From: Clostridioides difficile ATCC 9689 = DSM 1296
GTDB lineage: Bacteria > Bacillota > Clostridia > Peptostreptococcales > Peptostreptococcaceae
NCBI RefSeq assembly: GCF_001077535.1
Contig: NZ_CP011968.1
Coordinates: forward strand, 992,001 to 1,056,000
Direction: 5' to 3'
DNA: 64,000 nt
The notes beneath the pieces are model-generated. The model did not search any database and was not told where the DNA came from. It worked only from the letters and a program-made list of their open reading frames with translations. This document shows positions 34,566-42,084 of the stretch, piece by piece. Made by a program: the position numbers and the translations under genes. How positions within the stretch are numbered: position 1 is the first letter of the stretch; every line of letters starts with the position of its first letter.

Positions 34566-34850
34566 TAAAAAAAATAGTGAAGCAATATATATGAAAAAGT
34601 ATGAGAAAGATAATAAAACATTATAGAAATAATGAAATATTTCATATGTATATGAAGAAATAAGAAAAAATAGTGAAGCAATATATATATGAAAAAGTAT
34701 GAGAAAGATAATAAAACATTTATAGAAATAATGGAATATTTCATATATACATATGAAAAAATAGTAAAACAATATATATATGAAAAAGTGTGAGAAAATA
34801 ATAAAATACTATAGAAATAATTAAATATTCTATATAGGTATTAAGAAACA
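34566..34850 (+). repeat. Imperfect ~95-bp tandem repeat, three copies
   Basis: Units begin at 34574, 34670 and 34761 with atagtRaaRcaatatatat, continue gaaaaagtRtgagaaa.ataataaaa, then atagaaataat. Copies 1 and 2 are closest; copy 3 has drifted. No coding frame runs through. It lies between the nfu gene and a bidirectional terminator. Confidence 0.8.
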
Positions 34851-34887
34851 TGAAAGAAATAATGGAGTATTATAAATAAATATGTAA

Positions 34888-34959
34888 AAGTGTGAAAGAA
34901 GGATGTAGATAAATTTGTCTTATACAAATTTACCTACAGTATTTCTTACACACTTTTTA
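34888..34959. terminator. Bidirectional terminator between nfu and hsmA
   Basis: AAGTGTG...CACACTT encloses an inner TGTAGATAAATTTGT/ACAAATTTACCTACA stem, with T runs available on both strands. It separates rightward and leftward units. Confidence 0.85.
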
Positions 34960-34964
34960 TTTTA

Positions 34965-35363
34965 CTATCCAGCCATACCAATAAACATACCTATAAAATA
35001 TGGAACTAACCATATAGTCCATACAACTATACTAAACTTATGAAAGAATTTTTTCTTTTCCTCATCATCTTTGTATAGGACAAAAGTAGCCCAACTTGCA
35101 TGAAAAAGCATAAGTACAATTGCAAGAAGACCTGTAATACTATGAAGGTTTTGTGATAAAGCAGATTTTACTTCAAAAGTATGGCTGTTGGCTATGTTAC
35201 TCATTGTAAATGTTCCTAAAGTATCAAATATAAAACCAAGCCAAAATATAATTACATGTTTCTTTTTTAAAATTTTTGCCTTTCTTTCTCCAAATACACC
35301 TATAGTGTAGAAAATTAAAGCTGATGTTATAAATACTATTGCAAGTATTAATTTATAATTCAT
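34965..35363 (-). CDS. hsmA: HsmA-family heme-binding membrane protein
   Basis: 132 residues with four hydrophobic segments: IFITSALIFYTIGVFG, VIIFWLGFIFDTLGTF, ITGLLAIVLMLFHASWATF and a C-terminal VVWTIWLVPYFIGM. His residues in NLHSITGLL, LFHASW and KFFHKF could ligate heme. The family (TIGR03987-like) is that of HsmA, described in C. difficile as binding host heme in the membrane and lowering oxidative stress. It starts 2 bp after hsmR stops, with aaaggagag upstream, so the pair is one operon under the HsmR operator. Confidence 0.85.
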   Translation of the reverse strand: MNYKLILAIVFITSALIFYTIGVFGERKAKILKKKHVIIFWLGFIFDTLGTFTMSNIANSHTFEVKSALSQNLHSITGLLAIVLMLFHASWATFVLYKDDEEKKKFFHKFSIVVWTIWLVPYFIGMFIGMAG

Positions 35364-35365
35364 AA

Positions 35366-35800
35366 TTATCTCTCCTTTACTTTTGCCAATATATTTCTAA
35401 GATTTTTTACTAAGTCACTCAATTCGTTTTCATCACAATTTTTAAAAATATCATCAAAACTTTCTTGCATTTTAATTTTAAAATTTGTGGCAAATTCAAA
35501 TCCTGTTGTTGTAAACTTAACGTATGTATTTCTTTTATCATTAGATTTCTTGAATTTTTCTATATATCCAATCTGTTCTAATCTGCTGATTATGCCTGAA
35601 ACCGTACCTTTAGCTAAAGACATTTCATCACATAGTTGTGATATTGTAAGTTCTTGATTATGAGCTATCAGTTTTATAATTATAATCTGTTGGTGTGTTA
35701 ATCCATTTTCTTTAAAATTTTCTTCTACTGTGTACATAGTTTTAGAATAAAGTTCTTTTAAGAGCATGGCTATTCTAAAACAGTCATAATTACTTTTCAA
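35366..35800 (-). CDS. hsmR: MarR-family heme-responsive regulator
   Basis: 144-145 residues; the winged helix spans about 45-105 (LTISQLCDEMSLAKGTVSGIISRLEQIGYI, then KKSNDKRNTYVKFTTTG). Start is TTG 35800, 7-8 bases after agaggtg; GTG 35809 lies on that site. Known biology: HsmR represses hsmRA until it binds heme. The palindrome GTTTGCATACAAAC at 35820-35833 lies next to the -10 of this operon and is the likely operator. Confidence 0.85.
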   Translation of the reverse strand: MKSNYDCFRIAMLLKELYSKTMYTVEENFKENGLTHQQIIIIKLIAHNQELTISQLCDEMSLAKGTVSGIISRLEQIGYIEKFKKSNDKRNTYVKFTTTGFEFATNFKIKMQESFDDIFKNCDENELSDLVKNLRNILAKVKER

Positions 35801-35819
35801 TAAAATCACCTCTTAAATG

Positions 35820-35863
35820 GTTTGCATACAAACTAATATAATATACTTTTCTTATATAGTCAA
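35820..35863 (-). promoter_or_regulatory. hsmRA promoter and HsmR operator
   Basis: On the minus strand TTGACT (35863-35858), 17 bp, TATATT (35840-35835). Immediately downstream, GTTTG-TATG-CAAAC (35833-35820) is an inverted repeat at the transcription start, a fitting place for repression by HsmR. Confidence 0.75.
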
Positions 35864-35973
35864 CCTAAAATTTTATAATTTTATAGAAAATAATGAAGAA
35901 TAGAATATAAAAATTTTATTTTAGGTATAAATAAAATAATTTGATGAAATTTTAACAATTTTTAAAAAGTTTG

Positions 35974-36002
35974 TTTACACAGTTAATAAATGATGCTAAA
36001 AT
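35974..36002 (+). promoter_or_regulatory. Promoter of the opp operon
   Basis: TTTACA (35974-35979), 17-bp spacer, TAAAAT (35997-36002), giving a start near 36009. An intrinsic-terminator-like hairpin lies 40 bases into the transcript. Confidence 0.65.
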
Positions 36003-36050
36003 TAACTCATAGATAAATATAGAAAATTTAATTTTGTTTAATGATAATGG

Positions 36051-36102
36051 AACCACGAAGGTTTTAACGTTACTTTACGTTTGCTTTTATGTGGTTTTTT
36101 TT
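36051..36102 (+). terminator. Terminator-like hairpin in the opp leader
   Basis: AACCAC (36051-36056) pairs with GTGGTT (36091-36096), with GAAG/CTTT and AACGT/ACGTT inside, followed by a run of up to eight T. It sits between the opp promoter and oppB and could limit transcription unless relieved. Confidence 0.6.
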
Positions 36103-36126
36103 ATTGCAACAAAGGGGGGTTGGGGT

Positions 36127-37113
36127 TTGTTAAAGGATATATTGAAAAAGTTGTTGCAGTTTATTTTAGTAATGTTTTTATTATCTTTTATTGTTTTTTA
36201 CATGGCAAGACTTGCTCCAGGAGACCCATTAATCTCTTACTATGGGGATGGAGTAGAAAGAATGAGTACACAAGAAAAAGAAAATGCTATGAAAAAACTT
36301 GGTTTGGATGAACCAATATACAGTCAATATATAAAATGGATTTCAAATGCATCAAAAGGGGAATTTGGAATTTCATTTAAATATAAACAAAATGTTACTT
36401 CTGTTATAAATGATGTCTATATAAACACTATAATATTAGGTGGTTCAGGATATATACTTACCTTTGTGCTAGCCTTATTGTTAGGAATATTTTGTACATT
36501 ACATGAAGATAAGCTCATTGATAGAATCATATGCAAATTAGGAACAATAACCAACTGTATTCCATCATTTTGGGTTGCCTTAGTACTCATACTTATATTT
36601 AGTATAAACTTAAGTATACTTCCAAGTAGTGGTGCTTATTCAATGGGAGAAGAGTCCAGTATATTAAGTAGGATATCACATCTAATCTTACCTCTTACAG
36701 TACTTATATTAAGCCATCTATGGTATTACACATATATGATAAGAAATAAATTACTAGAGGAAATAAGAGAAGATTATGTGCTTTTATGTAAAGCAAAAGG
36801 TTTAAATAATAGAACTATTGTTTTTAAGCATTGCCTGAGAAATATAATGCCATCATATATTAGTATAATGGCCATTTCGATACCTCATATACTAGGAGGA
36901 ACTTATGTAGTTGAAAAAGTTTTTTCTTATCCTGGGTTAGGAACACTTTGTTTTGAAAGTGCAAAGTATCATGATTATAATATGTTATTAGTTTTATGCT
37001 TAATAACAGGGGCTTTAGTAGTATTTGGGAATATGTTAGCTCAAATTATAAACAATAAAATAGACCCTAGAATGAAATATGATAGAGGTGATACTAATGA
37101 AGCCACAATATAG
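36127..37113 (+). CDS. oppB: Oligopeptide ABC transporter permease OppB
   Basis: Inner-membrane permease with six segments. LARLAPGDP-like motif (MARLAPGDPLISYYG) near the N-terminus and the EAA loop CKAKGLNNRTIVFKHCLRNIMPS near 220 are typical of OppB/DppB. Start is TTG 36127 (MLKDILKKLLQF), preceded by aaagggggg; the frame is open back to 36034 but that part runs through the leader hairpin. It is the first gene of oppBCADF, which imports peptides and in C. difficile has been linked to control of sporulation. Confidence 0.88.
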   Translation: MLKDILKKLLQFILVMFLLSFIVFYMARLAPGDPLISYYGDGVERMSTQEKENAMKKLGLDEPIYSQYIKWISNASKGEFGISFKYKQNVTSVINDVYINTIILGGSGYILTFVLALLLGIFCTLHEDKLIDRIICKLGTITNCIPSFWVALVLILIFSINLSILPSSGAYSMGEESSILSRISHLILPLTVLILSHLWYYTYMIRNKLLEEIREDYVLLCKAKGLNNRTIVFKHCLRNIMPSYISIMAISIPHILGGTYVVEKVFSYPGLGTLCFESAKYHDYNMLLVLCLITGALVVFGNMLAQIINNKIDPRMKYDRGDTNEATI

Positions 37114-38008
37114 TGATTTTGAAATTGTAGGAGAAAATTATATTTTAGTAGCAGAAGATGAACATATAGAAACAAAGAAAACCTTATCTAAAAAAATTAA
37201 AGAATTACCATATATATCAATTATTATTTTATCAATCATAGTCATTGGAAGTGTATTCTCATCTTTTATAATGACACATGAACCAACATACATGGATTTA
37301 GCAAGTTCTAATTTAGCTCCAAATAAAACTTTTTTATTTGGAACAGACTCAATGGGTAGAGATATATATTCTATGATATGGTATGGAGGAAAAATATCTT
37401 TATTTATAGGACTATTTTCCACTGTAATATCAACTGTTATAGGAATTGTTTATGGTAGTATAAGTGGTTCAGCATCTGAACTCGTAGATGATGCAATGAT
37501 GAGGTTTACAGAAATCATACTTAGTATACCTTCAATATTAATTATAATATTTGTACAAGCTATACTTGGAAATTCAAATCCAGTATCTATGTCCATAGTA
37601 ATAGGGATAACAAGTTGGATGAATATATCTAAGATAGTGAGAACAGAAGTTAGACAAATAAGAAATAGCGAATACATACTAGCAGCTAAGAGCATGGGAG
37701 GAGGATTCTTCTATGTATTAAAGCAACATTTACTTCCAAATTTTGTGGCATCAATAATGTTCATGGTTGTAACAAACATAGGCGCAGCTATTGGTACTGA
37801 ATCGACACTTAGCTTTTTAGGAATTGGTTTACCAATAGAAATTGTTTCTTGGGGAAGTATGTTATCTTTGTCAGAGGAAGCATTACTTTCAAATAGATGG
37901 TGGATTATACTGATTCCGGGTATATTTTTGGTTACAACATTGGTGTGTATAACAAATATAGGTAATTATATAAGAAAGAATAATAATAAAAAATCTAGTA
38001 ATTTATAA
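37097..38008 (+). CDS. oppC: Oligopeptide ABC transporter permease OppC
   Basis: 303 residues from ATG 37097, which has gaggtgat upstream and overlaps oppB by 17 bases. Long cytoplasmic N-terminus, first membrane segment near ISIIILSIIVIGSVF, the FGTDSMGRDIYSM motif typical of OppC/DppC, and the EAA loop AAKSMGGGFFYVLKQHLLPN. It forms the translocation pore with OppB. Confidence 0.9.
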   Translation: MKPQYSDFEIVGENYILVAEDEHIETKKTLSKKIKELPYISIIILSIIVIGSVFSSFIMTHEPTYMDLASSNLAPNKTFLFGTDSMGRDIYSMIWYGGKISLFIGLFSTVISTVIGIVYGSISGSASELVDDAMMRFTEIILSIPSILIIIFVQAILGNSNPVSMSIVIGITSWMNISKIVRTEVRQIRNSEYILAAKSMGGGFFYVLKQHLLPNFVASIMFMVVTNIGAAIGTESTLSFLGIGLPIEIVSWGSMLSLSEEALLSNRWWIILIPGIFLVTTLVCITNIGNYIRKNNNKKSSNL

Positions 38009-38120
38009 ATCAGCATTTGAGTACTAAATAAGCAAATACTGAGGTATTTGAAATATCTATTTAAATAAATGGGGTCAAAGCTTTGAAAAATATTTTATAA
38101 AAAGCAAAAGGGGGAGCATC

Positions 38121-39689
38121 ATGAAATTAAAGAAGTTAAAAGTTTTAAGTTTAGTAATGATACTTAGTCTAATGGCAGGTTGTTCTAGTGGAGGAGACAA
38201 AGATAAGAAGGCAGATACGCCTAAAGATGGAAAGGTACTTGTTTATGGAAGTAATGACTATACAAGTATAAATCCTGCACTATATGAACATGGAGAAATA
38301 AATTCGTTAATATTTAATGGATTAACAGCTCATGATGAAAATAATAAGGTGGTTCCTTGTCTAGCAAAGGACTGGAAATTTGATGAGGCAACAAATACAT
38401 ATACTTTTAATTTAAGAGATGATGTTAAGTGGCATGATGGAGAGAAATTTACAGCAAATGATGTTAAGTTTACAATAGAAACTATAATGAATCCAGATAA
38501 TGCTTCTGAGATAGCATCAAATTATGAAGATATAACAAAAATTGATGTGGTTAATGATAATACTATAAAAATTACTTTAAAAGCTCCAAATACAGCAATG
38601 CTTGATTATTTAACAGTAGGAGTATTACCAAAACATGCTTTGGAAGGTAAGGATATAGCTACTGATGAATTTAATCAAAAACCAATAGGTACTGGACCAT
38701 TTAAACTTGAAAAATGGGACAAAGGTCAAAGTATAACACTTGTTAAGAATAGTGATTATTTTGTAAAAGAACCAGGATTAGATAAAGTAGTCTTTAAGAT
38801 TGTTCCAGATGATAAGGCTAAGGCAATGCAATTAAAATCAGGAGAATTAGACCTAGCTCAAATAACTCCTAAAGATATGTCTAACTTTGAAAAAGACGAA
38901 AAGAATTTTAAAGTAAATATAATGAAAACAGCCGACTATAGAGGTATATTATACAATTTTAATTCTAAATTCTTTAAAGATAAAAAAGCTAAAGGATTAC
39001 CAAATGCTTTAAGCTATGCAATAGATAGAAAAGCAATAGTTGACAGTGTATTATTAGGACATGGTGTACCAGCATATTCACCTTTACAAATGGGACCATA
39101 TAATAATCCTGATATAGAAAAGTTTGAATATAATCCAGAAAAAGCTAAACAAGAAATTGAAAAGCTAGGTTGGAAATTAGGTTCTGATGGAATCTATGAA
39201 AAAGAAGGTACTAAGTTAGCTTTCGAGATAACAGCAGGTGAGAGTGACCAAGTTAGAGTTGATATGGCTAAAATATGTGCACAACAGTTAAAAGAAATTG
39301 GTGTTGATGCTAAAGCTGTTGTTGTAACTGAAACAGATTGGGCTAATCAAGATGCTCATTTAATAGGTTGGGGAAGTCCATTTGACCCAGATGACCATAC
39401 ATATAAAGTATTTGGAACAGATAAAGGTGCAAATTACAGTGCTTACTCTAATCCTACTATAGATAAAATACTTCAAAAAGCAAGAGAAACAGAAGATAAA
39501 GATGAAAAATTAAAGTTATATAAACAATTCCAAGTAGAAATGACTAAGGATATGCCTTATACATTTATTGCTTATATAGATGCAATATATGTTGGAAAAC
39601 CAAACATAAAAGGATTAACACCTGATACAGTTTTAGGTCATCATGGTGTAGGTATATTCTGGAACATAGCTGACTGGACAATTGAATAA
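38121..39689 (+). CDS. oppA: Oligopeptide-binding lipoprotein OppA
   Basis: 522-residue family 5 solute-binding protein. A lipoprotein signal (MKLKKLKVLSLVMILSLMAG) ends at Cys21, which would be lipidated. SINPALYEHGEI, FNLRDDVKWHDGEKFTANDVKFTIE and KPIGTGPFKLEKWDKGQSI are the family blocks. It captures peptides outside the cell and hands them to OppBC. Lies between permease and ATPase genes (order B-C-A-D-F) with a 112-bp gap before it and a stable stem-loop after it, suggesting separate mRNA stability for this high-demand subunit. Confidence 0.92.
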   Translation: MKLKKLKVLSLVMILSLMAGCSSGGDKDKKADTPKDGKVLVYGSNDYTSINPALYEHGEINSLIFNGLTAHDENNKVVPCLAKDWKFDEATNTYTFNLRDDVKWHDGEKFTANDVKFTIETIMNPDNASEIASNYEDITKIDVVNDNTIKITLKAPNTAMLDYLTVGVLPKHALEGKDIATDEFNQKPIGTGPFKLEKWDKGQSITLVKNSDYFVKEPGLDKVVFKIVPDDKAKAMQLKSGELDLAQITPKDMSNFEKDEKNFKVNIMKTADYRGILYNFNSKFFKDKKAKGLPNALSYAIDRKAIVDSVLLGHGVPAYSPLQMGPYNNPDIEKFEYNPEKAKQEIEKLGWKLGSDGIYEKEGTKLAFEITAGESDQVRVDMAKICAQQLKEIGVDAKAVVVTETDWANQDAHLIGWGSPFDPDDHTYKVFGTDKGANYSAYSNPTIDKILQKARETEDKDEKLKLYKQFQVEMTKDMPYTFIAYIDAIYVGKPNIKGLTPDTVLGHHGVGIFWNIADWTIE

Positions 39690-39705
39690 TACTGAAATTA
39701 ATTAG

Positions 39706-39739
39706 AAACCTTAGGGATAAAAATATATCCCTAAGGTTT
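39706..39739 (+). terminator. Stem-loop after oppA (likely mRNA-stabilising)
   Basis: AAACCTTAGGGATA pairs with TATCCCTAAGGTTT; no T run follows, so read-through into oppD is expected while the 3' end of oppA mRNA is protected. Confidence 0.75.
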
Positions 39740-39763
39740 GAATAGCATAGGGGTTGATGGTTT

Positions 39764-40789
39764 TTGGAACATTTATTGGAGGTTAATAATCTATCTGTAA
39801 GTTTTAAAGTAGAAGAAGGAGAAGTTCAGGCTGTAAGAAATGTATCTTTTAATCTAAAAAAAGGTGAGACATTGGCTATAGTTGGAGAATCTGGTTGTGG
39901 GAAATCTGTACTGTGTAAGAGTTTGATGAGGATACTCCCATACAATGGATATATTAAAAATGGAGAGGTTTTACTTAAATCAAGTGATTTGGTTAAGAAG
40001 TCTGAAAAAGAGATGGAAGATATAAGAGGAAAGAATATATCAATGATATTTCAAGACCCTATGACATCTCTCAATCCAACTATATCAATAGGAAAGCAAA
40101 TTGCAGAAGCTGTAATCATTCATCAAGGTATAAGTAAAAGTGAAGCAAAAAAGAGAGCCATAGAGCTTATTGAATTGGTTGGAATTGATAATCCTGAGAA
40201 AAGATTTAAACAATTTCCACATCATTTTTCAGGTGGAATGAGACAACGTATAGTAATAGCTATAGCACTTGCCTGTAATCCAGATGTATTGATTGCTGAT
40301 GAACCTACAACTGCTTTAGATGTAACTATACAAGCTCAAATAATTGATTTAATAAAGGATTTACAACATAAAATAGGTTTGTCAATAATATTTATAACTC
40401 ATGATTTAGGAGTAGTTGCAACTATAGCTGATAGAATAGCAGTTATGTATGCAGGAAAGATTGTAGAAATAGGAACTGTAGAGGATATATTTTATGACCC
40501 TAGACATCCATATACTTGGGGGTTGTTGGGTTCATTACCTACTTTAGATTCGCAGGATGACTATTTATATAATATACCTGGAATGCCTCCAAATTTATTG
40601 AACCCACCAAAAGGAGATGCTTTTGCAATAAGGAATAAAAATGCACTTAAGATAGATTATGAAAAAGAGCCACCAATGTTTAAAATTAATGATACACATA
40701 GTGCAGCAACTTGGTTATTGCACCCAGATGCACCTGAAGTAGATGTACCAGTTAGAGTAAATTGTGGAAGGGTGATTTCTAATGAATAG
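39764..40789 (+). CDS. oppD: Oligopeptide ABC transporter ATPase OppD
   Basis: 341 residues. Walker A GESGCGKSVLCKSL (near 38), signature HFSGGMRQRIVIAIALA, Walker B VLIADEPTTALDVT, and the OppD/F C-terminal extension with HPYTWGLLGSLP and the Cys-containing tail. Start TTG 39764 after ataggggt at slightly long spacing. It overlaps oppF by 8 bases. Confidence 0.9.
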   Translation: MEHLLEVNNLSVSFKVEEGEVQAVRNVSFNLKKGETLAIVGESGCGKSVLCKSLMRILPYNGYIKNGEVLLKSSDLVKKSEKEMEDIRGKNISMIFQDPMTSLNPTISIGKQIAEAVIIHQGISKSEAKKRAIELIELVGIDNPEKRFKQFPHHFSGGMRQRIVIAIALACNPDVLIADEPTTALDVTIQAQIIDLIKDLQHKIGLSIIFITHDLGVVATIADRIAVMYAGKIVEIGTVEDIFYDPRHPYTWGLLGSLPTLDSQDDYLYNIPGMPPNLLNPPKGDAFAIRNKNALKIDYEKEPPMFKINDTHSAATWLLHPDAPEVDVPVRVNCGRVISNE

Positions 40790-41726
40790 AGAAAAAATAC
40801 TGGAAATAAAAAACTTAAAGCAATATTTTCATTTGGACAAAAGTACTACTGTAAAAGCAGTTGATGATATAAGTTTTGATATATATAAGGGTGAGATATT
40901 TGGATTGGTAGGAGAGTCGGGTTCAGGAAAATCTACAACTGGTAAAACTATAATAAGACTACATGAATCTACTGGTGGAGAAGTAATTTACAAAGGAAAT
41001 TGCATATCAGATAAAAAAACGTACAAATTTATAAAAAAAGATGTAAACAAAAGTATGCAGATTATTTTTCAAGATTCTACTTCATCATTAAATCCACGTA
41101 TGACAATTGCAGATATAATTTCAGAGCCACTAAAAATTCAAGGTATCTGTAAAAATAAAACAGATAGAATGAATAAAGTATATGAGATGCTAAAGCTAGT
41201 AGGACTTGATAGAAGTTATGCAAATAAGTATCCATCTGATTTTTCAGGTGGACAAAGACAGCGTATTGGCATAGCACGAGCTCTTTCAGTAGACCCAGAA
41301 TTTATAATAGCTGATGAGCCTATAGCTTCTTTGGATGTGTCTATACAAGCACAAATAGTAAATTTATTTAAAAAGTTGCAACAAGAAAAGAATTTAACTT
41401 GTTTATTTATAGCTCATGATTTATCTATGGTGAGACATATTAGTGACCGTATAGGAGTTATGTATAATGGAAAATTAGTAGAATTGGCAGATTCAAATGA
41501 ATTGTATAATAATCCTATTCATCCATATACAAAATCACTACTTTCTGCAATTCCTGTTCCTGACCCTAGATATGCTAAGTCAAGAAATAGAATAGAGTAT
41601 AATTCTAATGGATATGATTGTTCAAATGAAAAGTTATTAAGTTGGATTGAGGTTTCAGATGGACATTTTGTATATTCTTCTAAATCAGACATAAATAAAT
41701 ACCAACAAAATTTAAAAGTTGTTTAG
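40782..41726 (+). CDS. oppF: Oligopeptide ABC transporter ATPase OppF
   Basis: 314 residues. Walker A GESGSGKSTTGKTII, signature DFSGGQRQRIGIARALS, Walker B FIIADEPIASLDVS and the terminal HPYTKSLLSAIPVPDP that marks OppF. ATG 40782 follows ggaagggtga. It pairs with OppD to power peptide uptake. Last gene of the operon before the strong terminator at 41769. Confidence 0.9.
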   Translation: MNREKILEIKNLKQYFHLDKSTTVKAVDDISFDIYKGEIFGLVGESGSGKSTTGKTIIRLHESTGGEVIYKGNCISDKKTYKFIKKDVNKSMQIIFQDSTSSLNPRMTIADIISEPLKIQGICKNKTDRMNKVYEMLKLVGLDRSYANKYPSDFSGGQRQRIGIARALSVDPEFIIADEPIASLDVSIQAQIVNLFKKLQQEKNLTCLFIAHDLSMVRHISDRIGVMYNGKLVELADSNELYNNPIHPYTKSLLSAIPVPDPRYAKSRNRIEYNSNGYDCSNEKLLSWIEVSDGHFVYSSKSDINKYQQNLKVV

Positions 41727-41768
41727 TATAAAAATACTTGAACAGGTATTTATTTGAAATACAAACTA

Positions 41769-41818
41769 AAACCCTATTTTTGGAGAAATTTTAAAACTAC
41801 TCCAAAATAGGGTTTTTT
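41769..41818 (+). terminator. Terminator of the opp operon
   Basis: AAACCCTATTTTTGGAG pairs with CTCCAAAATAGGGTTT (long, GC-topped stem) followed by TTTT. The remaining ~265 bp to the next gene show no further element that I can name. Confidence 0.92.
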
Positions 41819-42084
41819 ATTTCTACTTTTCAAATATAATAAATTCAAATATAATAAAATTAAAAACAAGTAAAGTATGTTGTTAAGAAAGTACTATAAA
41901 ATTAAAAATAGTAATGTAGAAAAAATGAGCAATAATCTTATTTTTTCTACAATAATTTTCTATAATTTAAAGTAAGGAAAGTTTGATAAATTATAACCTT
42001 AGTTAAAGAATAAGAGTTTATTAAAAAATAAAGTGTGTATAGGGGTTTTAGTTAATAAAATACTATAATGTAGGGGAGCTTGTA

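Noticed and set aside
34529-34772. Minus-strand Tyr/Phe-rich frames across the 95-bp repeat
   Set aside because: They are translations of AT-rich tandem repeats with no start signals. The region is better called a non-coding repeat.
36046-36057. T-box-like TGGAACCACG in the opp leader
   Set aside because: It matches the T-box core at most positions, but the transcript has only about 40 bases before it, too few for Stem I and specifier loop.
36042-36068. Short frame MIMEPRRF in the opp leader as attenuation peptide
   Set aside because: No ribosome binding site precedes it and no repeated regulatory codon stands out.
36034-36126. Longer N-terminus of OppB
   Set aside because: It would translate the leader terminator. 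TTG 36127 has a strong purine-rich site and fits the length of OppB proteins.
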